A stretch of 34,299 bases of DNA from Geosiphon pyriformis (Eukaryota; Glomeromycota; Glomeromycetes; Archaeosporales; Geosiphonaceae), in assembly GCA_016748015.1 (NCBI GenBank), contig JAAOMT010000597.1, forward strand, positions 747,460 to 781,758, read 5' to 3'. Positions 1 through 10,930 of this stretch are shown here, piece after piece; within the stretch, counting starts at the first letter, position 1; the number at the start of each line of letters is the position of its first letter. The notes beneath the pieces were generated by a model, which had not been told where the DNA came from, ran no database searches, and saw only the letters and a list, made by a program, of their open reading frames with translations. The translations under genes and the position numbers were made by a program.

Positions 1-1
1 A

Positions 2-235
2 GCCGACGAAATGAAAACAGCTTTGGTTTTTATCATTCACGTCATCCCCGGTCTCTCGAGCTTGCTAGTGTTTTTTCCTTGCCTTAAATCTTTTTTGAAA
101 CAAATTCATCATTATCCGTCATTTATATATTACGCAACTGATAGAATAGAGGTTGTTACCATTGATACTAGGGTTACCGAAATGGAGAATAAGCTGGATA
201 AAATCTTAAAGGCGACAGATAGTCCTCACCAGTGA
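2..235 (+). CDS. 3' end of an unrecognised gene, cut by the window edge
   Basis: The frame is open from base 2 to a TGA at 233-235, so the true start may lie left of the window; an ATG at 11 is the first one visible. The first ~45 residues are hydrophobic and could be a membrane segment or translated intron. The last ~30 residues look like genuine coding sequence: a charged amphipathic stretch (RVTEMENKLDKILK) with heptad-like spacing, suggesting a short C-terminal coiled coil, followed by a polar tail ending SPHQ. A possible 3' splice site (AG at about 149-150) would make only the coiled-coil tail exonic, but I see no strong GTAAGT-type donor before it. GC content and codon use are higher than in the following DNA. 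No family recognised. Confidence 0.4.
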   Translation, partial: ADEMKTALVFIIHVIPGLSSLLVFFPCLKSFLKQIHHYPSFIYYATDRIEVVTIDTRVTEMENKLDKILKATDSPHQ

Positions 236-2367
236 CAGCAAAAGATCAATTATATTAAGTTTTGACAGATTTATAGCTGATTCACTAAAATTCACGATTC
301 ATCTATATAGTTTTGTTATCCAATTAGAGAAATATTTTAATATTAATTTTAATTTAATTTTTTGAAATATGTTTTGCAATAGATAATTATGTTTAGCTGA
401 TATAAACTAGAAATTTAAAAATGTATATCTCGAAATGGTTCTTTTATATGCGTTCTCAATTAATTCATAGCAACATTGTTCTCGTTAGATTGTCAAATTT
501 TATTAAAAATTTGGTTATATTGCTAATTTTTTAGAAGTTAAAGCAACTTTAATACTTAACCATGTATAAAATTACCAAAAATATTCATATTTAAAATACT
601 CACAAAAAATTGAACAGCTTTAATCCATTTAAGACTTACATTATTAAGATTAGATTCGAGTAAATTGTTTAATTTTTGAATTTGGGAATGAAATTTATTA
701 AATTTACTGCCAAATTTCAAATAGTACAAGATAGTTAGTTTAATAACATAAAATATATTCTTTGGTTTAAATATTGTAAAATCATAATAAATTAGATTTC
801 GATTGGAAAATGCAAACATAAAATCACTTTCCTTCCAAAGTTTCGTCAGATAAAATTTGGAATTTAAGAAAATTGAAAACTATGATTTCTGAGCCTGCTT
901 AAGACAAATGACCATATGATTGTTTTGTGAAGACAAATAAATATGACCAAATGAAAGGATTAAATTATTTTTTAAAAAATCGTTAAATCACATCAATAAA
1001 AGTTTCATAAATTTATATGATATAAAAAAAAATTCTTGAATCTATTATCTATGTTGAAAGTATCAAAATTTGATAATGGGTCAATTAGTCTTTACTTTTT
1101 GAATTTCTGAAAAGTTAAAGAATTGACTTGAATAAATGGAAAAATTGCTGTTGTTAGATATAAATTCAAAAACGTTCTTAATAGCTTGGATGATGTATTA
1201 ATAAAATTTTAAAATTTAACATTGTTTAAAAAATGTATATAAGTTTCTTAAATTTCGAAAGAAACACATAAATGTTTAAGTTTTATTCAAAAATTTGGCA
1301 AATACTCTATTTAAAAGTGCTAATCTGATAGTGCACATTTTTTTATTTTTTTTAAAAAATAAATAAATTTATAAATCATAAAAGAAAAAAATTACCCTAA
1401 AAAAGTTAAATTTTGTTCCCATTCAAAATAATTGGAGGTGAGTATACTTTTAGTTGGATATTTATTGCTTAGGCCACCTATTTTAAATAAAAAACCACAA
1501 ATTTTGTTGGAGAAATTTGTGTATCTTCACTTCAATATATCACTTTATTGTTTTTCCAAGAAAAAATTCTATTATAGAGTAAACACCCGTTAAATTGTTC
1601 AACAACTAACTGGTCTTTTTTTTGTCATATAATTATGATAAATCAGCTATTTATTGGAGTTGAAATCGTTTAAAATTATATTAAAAATAATAATATCAAT
1701 AACTGTTACAATTTTTGAATACAGTTGCAAAAAACTCCAAGTTACTAATTAATAGTCATTTTGATAAACCAATTTTTTACAAAGTACACATCATCACTTA
1801 ATATTAATATTAGCAACAAGTATTTTTTTAATTCAATTTTAAATCCGTTTACTATTTATAAATTCGATTTAAAACCTTAAAATGGCTTGAGTCGGCTCCA
1901 AAAAGTTGTTTTATTTTAATCAAAGATTTTCCATTTAATGCAGGGTTACGTTTTACAGGAATCCATCATGATACTAAGGTTAGTTTAACTGTAAATTTTT
2001 ATTTTTACCCAAAATAAACGCAGGGTTTTGTTTTCATTATTTCAAGCTTATTCAATCATACATTGTTGATAATGATGATTATGATGATACAGGTTTCTTC
2101 CAAAAAAGTGAAGCTTAAATCCGGGGGCTAATTTAGGTTTAAACAGTTTTTCAACAGTATCTAAACAGGGTATAAGACTGACTTTTGGCTCAAATTTGAC
2201 AAGACCATGATATTTTGTTCAAAAAAATTTTCACATGTAACTTACAAAACCCAATTTTAATTAATTGAGGAAAAAAAGACGCGAATTTTGTCAAATAAAA
2301 ATTACTAATTTATTATATATATATATTTTTCTTTAACATTCTTTTTTTTTTAAAGCCAAGTCTCAAA

Positions 2368-2389
2368 TTCTTTTCTTTTCTTTTCTTTC
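2368..2389. repeat. (TTTTC)n short pyrimidine microsatellite
   Basis: About four TTTTC units inside non-coding AT-rich DNA. On the other strand it is translated as an artefactual Lys/Glu-rich reading. Confidence 0.8.
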
Positions 2390-3047
2390 AAAATTGTTAC
2401 AGGCCTAATTTCGGGTTGCCAAAGACCTGAAGATTCTGTTTTTTGAAAATGTATATAGTATTTAATGTAAAATAATCTTAAGACCGAAATTTGAAAATTC
2501 TCGTCATAGGGAGTTTTATAACTATTGATTGCTGCTATACAAAAAGAAAACTTTTTGCTTTTGGTTTTCAATTTTAAATTTTAAATTATTACTCATATTT
2601 TGATTCAAGTTTTCACACTTGCTTAAATTGATCAAAGATGTATGGACATGAAAAATTCAGATTAAAATCACAAGGTTGAAGGAAAAACTATTGTGCGAAA
2701 AAAAAAATTAGAAAATCTCAAAGAATATTCTTGAAACAAATTAGGGTTAAAATATATTAATTAGAAATGCATGTTCAAATGAAATCTTAAAGATGATCCA
2801 TCTTTTGTCGGTCGTCGCATTAATTTAATTCATTATTGAATTAATAGACCAAGAAATTTTTGAGAAGTTTGAAATTTTTTACTAACTTGAATAAGAAAAT
2901 TCTAAAGATTTTCTCCCTAGCAAAAAAACAGCTTAGCAGTTTACTACAAGATTTATTTAAATTGAATATATATATATCTTTTAAGAATTTTATAAAAGAC
3001 ATTTTATCTTTCAAATGTTTAATTATTCCTCCAATGCAATAGCTTAT

Positions 3048-3068
3048 TATATATATATATATATATAT
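3048..3068. repeat. (TA)n dinucleotide repeat
   Basis: A 21-nt uninterrupted TA run in intergenic DNA. Confidence 0.9.
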
Positions 3069-3228
3069 GTAAATTTTAAAGAAAACTAGCATAAAGTTTT
3101 TAAGGATAAGATCATTTATAAGGATAAAAGTTTTAGCCATCAATTATTAGGCACCCTTTATAACTTTCCTATTTTCATTCGATAATATGATTGGTACTTG
3201 TATTTCGATTCAAAGAATCTTTTGAAAT

Positions 3229-3274
3229 CGGAGTTTCACAATGATGAAAAACGGAGTTCCACAATGATGAGAAC
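3229..3274. repeat. 23-bp tandem duplication
   Basis: Two adjacent units beginning CGGAGTT and running through CACAATGATGA, 23 bp apart, differing at only a few bases. Non-coding context. Confidence 0.8.
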
Positions 3275-4851
3275 GCAATATAGAAAATATATATAGATTA
3301 CCCTTGCAACACAAGTCTTTTCCTCAATTATAATTTATTTAATATATATAAGAAAATTTTTATTTTTTCTTTGTATATCTTTTCGATATGATCAGCTGTA
3401 AGCTAATTTTAAGAAATTTACACACAATAACTAATCATGAATCAGCATTGGAAGTTTAATTCATAGTAACATACTAAAAAATATCAATTGATCGTTTTCA
3501 ATCCCATTCTCTGAGATAAAGATTTTACTTTATGTACATGTACTATGATTTAGCCAAGCATTCAATAAAAAATTAACTTTTTGTTTTTTATTCAATAATA
3601 GCAGAGTACAAACTAAATTATTGAACTTTGGGGTTATAGTATCATTGATTTAGGTAGTTGTTACAAATAATTTTACGGTATCTATTTTCATTGTTAATGA
3701 TTTGAAAATGATCAATAATTACTTGGCATATGTGCGCCGAAAAAAGCTAACCATAGCTGTCTTGGATTACTTTGATTATTTCAGAAATAAAATAAAAATA
3801 TCTGTATAAATTATTATTATTATTGTTTTTGAATTATTCGTTACACTTTTTTTTTAAAAAAGTTTTCATCGTCGATTAAATTTCAAAAATAGATAAACTT
3901 GGCTGATATAGTCTATAACTTTTTCTTTTTTCTTTAAATTATCAATTTAATTCATAAATAAAAAACTAAAAAACCAGATTTTAAATAATTATGAAAAAAT
4001 TTATTTCCTTATTTTCAAGATTCATTTAATCTGATAAAAAAAGTAAAACTATAATCAATTATTTTAAAAATCTTTTCTCATTATTTCATTGTTCTTATAC
4101 GCGCTGTTGTGTAATTTTAAATAATAAAAAGATTTCAATTTTGATATATCTTGATTGAACTTGAAAAGTTTTCACAGCCAGTCAATATTCATGAGTTTAT
4201 GATCCAATCATTTAAAATTATCTGTAAATTTTATTAACTCCTTTGAATTAAATATAGTTTTTAAAAAAAAAATTTTTGGAACATTGAGACCGAAGCTTCT
4301 GCTTCTTACAATGTTACTTTTAATTGTGCTCCAAACTTTCAACAATACTAAACCAGCCAATAACAGACTTTCCAAAAATGTCTCACAATAGTTTTAAGAT
4401 TTGTCCGGCAAACTATCTTAAAAAAAAAAAATAAACTATTTTAAAAACTAATAATACCCATTTTTTGTGTGTGATCGATGAAATTTTTGGTCACACACCA
4501 CTTACTTCAGTACATAATCATCAAATGTCCTCAGGTTTCACATTTTTTTGTTGTTGTCTCCGAGTTTTTTTTTTGGACTTTTTCACAAATGTTTGATTAT
4601 GTAAATGTGCATAAAAGTTTGGGAATACATGGGCTCGTCTGGCCTCCGTTTTAACAATTTCAAAAAAGAATTTTTGAAAAATTTAAATTTAAATTTCATA
4701 GACACACACGACAGATAAATGACCGTTTCAAATTTTCCCAGAATTATCGTAACACAAAATTTTAAACAAGATGGTTTTGTGTTTTTCATTTCTCTTTACA
4801 ATTATTATTCCACAATGAGGTGAATAACGTTTAAATAAATGGGTAAATATA

Positions 4852-4906
4852 ATCGTATCGTATCGTATCGTATCATATCGTGTCGTGTCGTGTCGTGTCG
4901 TATCGT
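4852..4906. repeat. Pentanucleotide microsatellite ATCGT/GTCGT, 11 units
   Basis: Eleven in-phase 5-bp units: four ATCGT, one ATCAT, one ATCGT, four GTCGT, one ATCGT. Ten of the eleven units carry a CpG, which stands out in this CpG-poor DNA. The switch from ATCGT to a block of GTCGT suggests a variant unit that then expanded. Confidence 0.92.
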
Positions 4907-5335
4907 CATTCCCTCTTTATCATTTAAAAATTCCCAAATGCTCAAACCCAAATCATCAGTTTTTTTTTTAAAAAGAGCATTTTATAGTAGAAATGTGACA
5001 CGTTACATTTTCAGTTTAGGTTCGATGGTCCGAGCTTAAACTAAAATAAAAAAAACCAAAAGGAAAGTGTAACAAAGATCTCTGACGATCCCTCTTAAAT
5101 ATTCATCTCGGAAAACTTTATACCTTTATTGCGCGCATTTTACATGATGATGGGTTTTTTTAGTTGAATAAAAAGGTTTATTCTAAAGGGAGCATGAACT
5201 AGTTTCTTTTGAGAAACGAAAGAAGATAGAGGTTAGAGGATAAATTGACAATGGTAAAGAAACGTGGCTAAAAATATGGGGCTTAAAACTATTGGGCTTT
5301 TGTTTCATATTGAGCTCATCCACGAAAACTCATTC

Positions 5336-5344
5336 TTATTATTA

Positions 5345-5438
<94 letters not shown>
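5336..5438. repeat. (ATT)n trinucleotide microsatellite, ~30 units
   Basis: About 92 nt of uninterrupted ATT/TTA (5347-5438), preceded by a few imperfect units. Readings as poly-Leu or poly-Asn peptides are artefacts of the repeat. Confidence 0.95.
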
Positions 5439-5882
5439 GTGAAATCATAATTATAAGGCCTAAATAGGTGAGAAAATAATTTTTTCTTTGCATCATCATC
5501 ATTATCGCCATCATCATAATAATCGATCAAGAAATCAACCATTCAACTATTATGAGAACATTAATGCCCGTGCAATGCATGAGAATAAATCATTAAAAAA
5601 GATCAAAAAGTCCTTAGAGACCTGCTTTGCTCGTGCATTATTTCGGATTGTGTTTAAGATTTGAATCGTTAAACAAGAAAAAAAATCTTAATTTGCATAT
5701 TTCATCAATATTATGAAAGAAAGTCTTGAAAGAAGTAATTTCTGACCAACATCACATAAAAAAGGGGATAACTGATAAGAAAAAGAATAGCTGATCATGG
5801 AGGAAAAAATCCGGAACGGTTAGGAGGGATGTTTCTTTTTTTTTAGCAATAATCATCGATGATAGTCGCAAACGCGTGGCCC

Positions 5883-5906
5883 TATGTATGTATGTATGTA
5901 TGTATG
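5883..5906. repeat. (TATG)n tetranucleotide repeat
   Basis: Six TATG units followed directly by degenerate CTTATG units to about 5930. Confidence 0.9.
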
Positions 5907-6143
5907 CTTATGCTTATGCTTGTATGCTTCAATGTTGATGACGATGAAAGCGAAGCTTTTTTTGGGCTATGTGAAAGGCGTTGTCTCGTTCCTTTGTTCT
6001 TTTTATTTGGCCCACACTACGCTCGATGATGAACATCAACAGCAAATCAGCTGTATTGAGAAAAAAAGTGTCACTGAAAAAGCTAAAAAAAAATCTTTTG
6101 CCTCCTGTTTTTTTACCTTTCCTGATAAAGTACTTGTTGTTTG

Positions 6144-6177
6144 TATATAAAACATTAACAGGTTAACTTACCTGTTA
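6144..6177 (+). promoter_or_regulatory. Candidate TATA element with adjacent hairpin, Sel1-gene promoter side
   Basis: TATATAAAA at 6144-6152 is followed at 6156-6177 by an inverted repeat with 8-bp arms TAACAGGT/ACCTGTTA and a 6-nt loop. The spacing would place the hairpin around a transcription start, leaving a leader of roughly 480 nt before the ATG at 6657. In DNA this AT-rich, TATA-like strings are common; another (ATATATATAC) lies much nearer the ATG, at about 6606-6615. Inference only. Confidence 0.25.
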
Positions 6178-6656
6178 AAGTAAATAAGCATAAAAAATAA
6201 ATTCACTTTAATTGAAGAGACACACAACAATAAAAAACAATAAAAAAAAAAAAAAAGAGAAAACAAGCAAGGGAAGTTTCGAAACACTAGAGTTCAATAC
6301 AAAGTAGTACCGAAATCAAAATTTCATTTTAAAGGTATACAACAAGCCTGCAGTCATTGTAATATTATTATTGGGCTTTTCAACAACGAGGGTTAGTTTA
6401 GATTGTCTATAAATTATGGACAATGGAACATACACCTAATTTCACTTGTTTCTCTTGTTTCTCTTCTCTACTTTTGTTCTGTCCTTTTGAAAAAAATATA
6501 TTTATATACTGTGTGGTTTCACCTCTGGTCCTTTAGAGATTGCTCTAAAATTTTGATCAATTTCTTTAAACGGAGAAAACTATTTTCTTTTTCAAAAAAG
6601 AAAAAATATATATACACCAAAAAACAACTGATATACATTTTATCATATTTTATATA
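6178..6656. other. Leader/promoter region of the Sel1-repeat gene
   Basis: No convincing ORF. It contains an A-run near 6239-6256, pyrimidine tracts (TTTCTCTTGTTTCTC near 6450) and an A-rich stretch just before the ATG. No clear intron with a canonical donor and acceptor was seen. Confidence 0.4.
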
Positions 6657-6686
6657 ATGGATATTCAAAGTCGAGTTCAATCAAGC

Positions 6687-6718
<32 letters not shown>

Positions 6719-7901
6719 GCATAATATCATGACAAAAAAATTGCAGTCAAATATTACCAGCAGTATCACCACCACCACCATCACTACCACTCCATTAAAT
6801 AATATCGCTGATCAATTTTTGAAATCTTTTGACGTTGGAAACCAAAATTTTTGGGAATATGTCACCAGCGAACTTAAAGACCACCTTAAATCCCTGAAAC
6901 TTTCAAATCAAAAATCCCTCGTCGATGCTTTAAATCATCGCTCGTACAAAGGAAAATTTTTATGCTTACGTGGTTTTTGTTATCAGAAAGGAATCACGAC
7001 GCAGGTCAATTTTGAAAAAGCCTTTGCCTTGTATAAAGCCGCCTCCCGTCATAATCATTCCTACGGTCATATTTTACTTGGACACTGTTACGATCGTGGA
7101 ATTGGAACCGCGAAAAATGCTTCAAAAGCATTTCATCTTTTCAGAAGATCAGCTCAACAAGGTAATCCAAGTGGTCAATTCGAGCTTTACCTTTGTTACA
7201 AGAGTGGCTTCGGAACGACACGAAATGATCGAGAAGCTTTTAAATGGGTTAAAAAATCTGCCGAGGTTGGACATGTTTCAGCTCAACATAACCTTTCGGT
7301 GTCCTATTACGATGGCATCCTGACCACGAAAAATGAAAAGAATGCATTTTATTGGGCCGAGAAAGCTGCCTTGGCAGGACATTCAAATGCTCAATCACAA
7401 TTAGGTTTCTGTTATCAATTGGGAATCGGTGTGGAGAAAAACGAACCAGCAGCAGTCGAATGGTATACCAAATCTGCGAATGCTGGTGATGCTTTCGGTC
7501 GAAAAAATCTTGGAAATTGTTACTTGTACGGTCATAATGGAGTAACAAAAAATGTTGCAAAAGGTTTCAATCTAATTCTACTCTCAGCAAATCAAAAAAA
7601 TGAAGACGCGATCACAGAGTTAGGAAATTGTTATCAAAAAGGTCTCGGAATTCCGGCTGACCTCATGAAAGCTTTTCATCTTTATCGACAAGGAGCTAAC
7701 CGTGATAATGTGACGGCACAATATAATCTTGGATTGTGTTATCGATTTGGTCGTGGTACTACTCTCAATCTTGAACGAGCAAGATTTTGGTTGGAGAAAT
7801 CATCAGAGAAGGGGGACCAAGATGCCATTAAAGAATTGGAAGATATGATTAGTATTGAACCTATCTCTCGTTCCCCGACTTCTTCCGTTCACCTTAAGTG
7901 A
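6657..7901 (+). CDS. Sel1-like repeat (SLR) protein, 8 repeats
   Basis: An intact 414-residue single-exon frame. Residues 1-46 are low complexity: ten Asn (11-20) encoded by AAT codons, then Ser/Thr-rich sequence. Residues 50-95 look helical without a recognised domain. Eight 36-37-residue Sel1-like repeats follow, at about 98-134, 135-170, 171-206, 207-242, 243-278, 279-315, 316-351 and 352-388, each close to LGxCYxxGxGxxKNxxKAFxxxxxSAxxGxxxAQ. Repeat 6 has one extra residue. A short Ser/Pro tail ends the protein. Sel1 repeats form an alpha-alpha solenoid, related to TPR, that scaffolds protein complexes; fungal examples include chitin synthase activators (Skt5/Chs4) and ERAD Sel1/Hrd3. There is no signal peptide or membrane helix, so it is probably soluble in cytosol or nucleus. 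The specific role is unknown. Met25, after the Asn run, is an alternative start. Confidence 0.93.
6687..6716 (+). repeat. (AAT)10 microsatellite inside the Sel1 gene, encoding poly-Asn
   Basis: Ten in-frame AAT codons give ten Asn residues (11-20). Because the unit is three bases, length changes preserve the frame. Confidence 0.93.
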
Positions 7902-8070
7902 ATTTTACGGTACATATATTATCTTAATCTAGTAAAACTGGTGATTTTAATTGTAAATAGCTTTCAAAGTCATAATTCCATCCTTAAATTCAACTAGCAG
8001 TATTTTAAAAAATCGTAATTAAAATGTAATTATTATGCTAATTAAAAATTAATGTCCACTTTTAAAATAT

Positions 8071-8076
8071 AATAAA
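8071..8076 (+). terminator. Candidate polyadenylation signal of the Sel1-repeat gene
   Basis: AATAAA lies 170 nt after the TGA stop, the first full match downstream of the gene. The motif is frequent by chance in this DNA. Confidence 0.3.
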
Positions 8077-8415
8077 TCACGAAATATTTCACTAAATAGA
8101 TCTTTATTGATCAAAATATAAAAATTCATGCGGGTGCTTAAAAAACTGTGACAAGTTTTCTGTTGACATGAAAACACAATTCTGTTAAGTTCGGTTCTAA
8201 CCAAATCTTTTGTTTTAACAATTCATCTATACAAGACAGGCGCAATTTTCAAATACTTTGGTAAAGTGATAAATTTAGGCATGTGATAATAAATGTAATA
8301 AATATTAACATTTATTGTTTATTGTTACTTTAATATTAATTTAATAATATTTATATTAACAATTATTATATTATTTAATGATACCATTCACAAATAATAA
8401 TGAAAATCAAAATAT

Positions 8416-8467
8416 TTTGTTTTATTTGTATTTGTATTTCCATTTTCGTTTGTATTTGTGTTTGTAT
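8416..8467. repeat. Imperfect TTTGTA hexanucleotide tract
   Basis: Repeated TTTGTA units with interruptions (TTTCCA, TTTTCG, TTTGTG) over ~50 bp, non-coding. Confidence 0.75.
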
Positions 8468-9925
8468 AAATAATCTGTGTTTATATAAATATTTATATTG
8501 GTTTTATATTTTTTCAAGTTATTATTTTATTTTATTTTATGTACAATATATTTCTAAATTTTAAATTTATCAAATTAGAGAATAAAAAACCATTTTTATT
8601 TAAAAAAAAATTTATTAACAAATAATATAAAAAATATTTTGCAAATTAAAAATCTTTATCTAAAATGTGTGTTTTCACTTATCATGATCTTTTACATTTT
8701 TTATGAGATTTGCAAATAGAAGATTTTCAAATTAAATTCTCAAAGCGTACATCTAAGCCTATTTCAAGAGTTGGATCATTAAAATTGTGGTCACTCAAAG
8801 TATGTGAGAACATATTTTTAAATAGGTTTATTTTTGTTTCTTTCTTTAGACCCTCTAAAATCGTTTAATGCGTGCCTATTTCTATATGAACTTTAAGAAT
8901 AGTGAACACCCAGAACAGTTTCAACGATCTGGAGGAAAGGGACTAAGGTTGATGTGAAAGAGACTGCTTTTCGTCACATCTAATTCTGAAGTAAGTCAGA
9001 TGGATAGGGTGCGAACGGTCTGATGATTGGATACCATAAAGTTGTCTAACTTATATTCGGACACTCCTTATGATTATCTTAATAGAAGGATGTCAATGAA
9101 ATACCAACTAGCAAGAAAAAATCATCAATGAGAATATAAATTTTAAAGCCTAAAATGTCGATTTTTTTTATGAGGCAGCAATGACGTATATGATCTCAAA
9201 ATATTGTCACAAAAGCAGGATTTACTTAAAAATTCGAATTTAATTTCAAAGATTTTCAAAAAGAATTGAATAACATGGTTAATAATTTTTCCCCAAATCT
9301 TAATTCGGGATCATAAGGCTTATTGATCCAATATTCCTTTTTATGAAATTACAAAATTTTAAGCCAAATGAAAGTCTCTGGCAAAGCCACTTTTTAATTT
9401 GAAACCAATTTTCTCACCAAAAACTTTTGAAGCATCTGATTAAAAAACACAAAATAAGTTTTTAGGATCCCTTTCAAACCTTTTTCACATGCTCCAACTA
9501 CCAGAATCCTGAGTACCTCATGAATTTAAAAATATTTATTAAATCATCGAGTACTAGTGTGCTCTAGGCAAGTTAATCTCGGTTCGTAATTCAATTTCCC
9601 ACGTTCTTCTTCATAGAAACAAACAGACACACAGATAATAAACACAGAAATAGTAAAAAGTTCGAGAATCCAAATAAATCCGTGAAAACCCCCATATCAA
9701 TAACTGAAGCCGTGAGAAATTGAAAAGGGGCCAAAGAATTGAACTTCTGAATATGAAGTACCAGTTCTAAGAGATTTTCACTAGCGAAGCTGTACCCGGG
9801 GAAAAGAAAAAATTCCCTAAAAATGGAAAACACTCCCACATTTTTTCACGTTTTTCAACTTACTAATTAAAATATAAAAATGGAAATATTTGAAATATAA
9901 GAGGCTCTTGAATAAAAAACATTTA

Positions 9926-9951
9926 GCACATATGCATATATGCATATGTGC
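9926..9951. repeat. 26-bp perfect palindrome
   Basis: A perfect inverted repeat with no spacer; each arm reads GCACATATGCATA. It also contains two TATGCATA units. Function unknown. Confidence 0.85.
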
Positions 9952-10827
9952 ATCTATATACATTACGATCTCTTTTATGCAATGTGTTTAAATGATGCAA
10001 GTACAATACAACTATCATAGAATTTACTTTTGAATGCTTTTTCATTGATGTAGATCAGATAATACTTTGGAGAATTGGTATCAACTTGATAATAAATCTA
10101 ACAAGCTTTAACAAAAAAATACATTCTGATAAAAAATTTTAGAGAATTTATTATTTATAAAATTAATTTTGTAAGATTATATTGTTACATATTGAAATAA
10201 TAAGCTATGAATAGCAGGTACAAAAAAACCAATTAATTATGATAAGGTAATCAATAAAGAAAACCAGTCTCAAATAATAAGAGCTTTAAATATAAAGAAA
10301 TAGGTTATGAAGGTTAAATGCAAATAACACAATTTTATGTACTAAAAAATAAATTTTAATTAAAACAATTATTATTTATTTTCACATATTGTGTTTTTAT
10401 AACCAAATTACAAAAATAATTTTATTAAAAAATTGATTTTAATATTTCGGATTTGAAAAATGGTTTTTTTACAATCTTAAAAAAATTGGTTATGTAGCTA
10501 AAAAAATCAATAATTAGGATGTTTTTTTTTCTCAAACACTATCTATCTAATTTCAATATATACATTTTCTCCAATAAATGCGACTCATGTGCTTTCTACA
10601 CATGACTAGTAGAATTTTTATTAATTAAATGAAAAACAAATCAATAAATTTTTTTTAAATAAAATCTAATTAAAATACATTAGCAAAACCAAAAATGAAA
10701 AAATAAATACATTAAAAAATAATAATTAATATTAATCAAACTAATTATTTTTTAACAAAAAATTATAAGAGTTGTCCTCCTATAAAGGATGAAAGAATCG
10801 ATACATTCATGCCGGCTGTACAAAGCA

Positions 10828-10930
10828 TTATTTTTATTTGCGAAAACGATTGTGCCTCAATCACTATCTAATGCTATACAACAAACATGTCATAAATTAA
10901 GCTCTTGCTACACGTGACCAGCCATCTGAG
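10828..10930 (-). repeat. LINE 3' tail, partner of the inverted copy at 14425-14542
   Basis: The + strand segment matches the reverse complement of 14425-14542 over ~100 bp with one indel of about 10 nt. The 15-mer CAATCACTATCTAAT (10858-10872) is exact. A 20-mer at 10905-10924 has one mismatch, CACGTG here against CATGTG there, which is a C-to-T change at a CpG. Confidence 0.75.

Larger units (their letters stand above)
236..4840. other. AT-rich intergenic DNA
   Basis: No supportable gene on either strand; the open frames here are short, low-complexity products of A/T runs. Visible structures: a TTTTC pentamer run near 2368-2389, a TA run at 3048-3068, a 23-bp tandem duplication at 3229-3274, and a possible stem-loop at 4467-4498 with 8-bp arms GTGTGTGA/TCACACAC and a 16-nt loop. 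Confidence 0.6.
4907..6143. other. Intergenic DNA upstream of the Sel1-repeat gene, rich in simple repeats
   Basis: No supportable gene. It is less AT-rich than the DNA to the left and holds a concentration of microsatellites. An imperfect stem-loop lies near 5013-5041 (GTTTAGGTTCG against CCGAGCTTAAAC). An ACGCGT hexamer, the core of the fungal MCB/MBF site, lies in AAACGCGTGG at about 5870-5880, roughly 780 bp before the Sel1 gene start; its function is unknown. Confidence 0.5.
7902..10827. other. Intergenic DNA 3' of the Sel1-repeat gene
   Basis: No gene supported. About 7.9-8.65 kb is very AT-rich with a TTTGTA-like hexamer tract. About 8.65-9.85 kb has more balanced composition, such as the stretch at 8930-9060, but every frame is broken and no protein family or tRNA fold is recognised. 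A minus-strand frame of 82 residues at 9591-9839 has a hydrophobic C-terminal segment but no recognisable family. About 9.85-10.8 kb is AT-rich again and contains a 26-bp palindrome. Confidence 0.5.

Noticed and set aside
2841-3143. 100-residue minus-strand frame and its + strand overlap
   Set aside because: Contains a (TA)n run read as Ile/Tyr and is otherwise Lys/Phe/Leu-rich low-complexity sequence.
4583-4789. 68-residue minus-strand frame with a short balanced stretch (RRPDEPMYSQTF)
   Set aside because: The rest is low-complexity Phe/Lys; no family or context supports a gene.
5013-5041. GGTTCGA string suggesting a tRNA T-arm
   Set aside because: No acceptor, D or anticodon arms fit around it; it is half of an imperfect hairpin.
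5264-5517. Poly-Leu (+) and poly-Asn (-) reading frames
   Set aside because: They are translations of the (ATT)n microsatellite with short unrelated flanks.
5884-6166. Two overlapping + frames upstream of the Sel1 gene
   Set aside because: One begins in the TATG microsatellite; neither shows a domain, and the region is more likely promoter.
6970-7560. Overlapping frames on both strands inside the Sel1 gene
   Set aside because: Shadows of the Sel1-repeat coding sequence, which has a longer frame and clear repeat motifs.
9591-9839. 82-residue minus-strand frame with a hydrophobic C-terminal segment
   Set aside because: No recognised family, no promoter or neighbour support; the hydrophobic stretch comes from pyrimidine-rich DNA. 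Could be a small gene, but I cannot support it.
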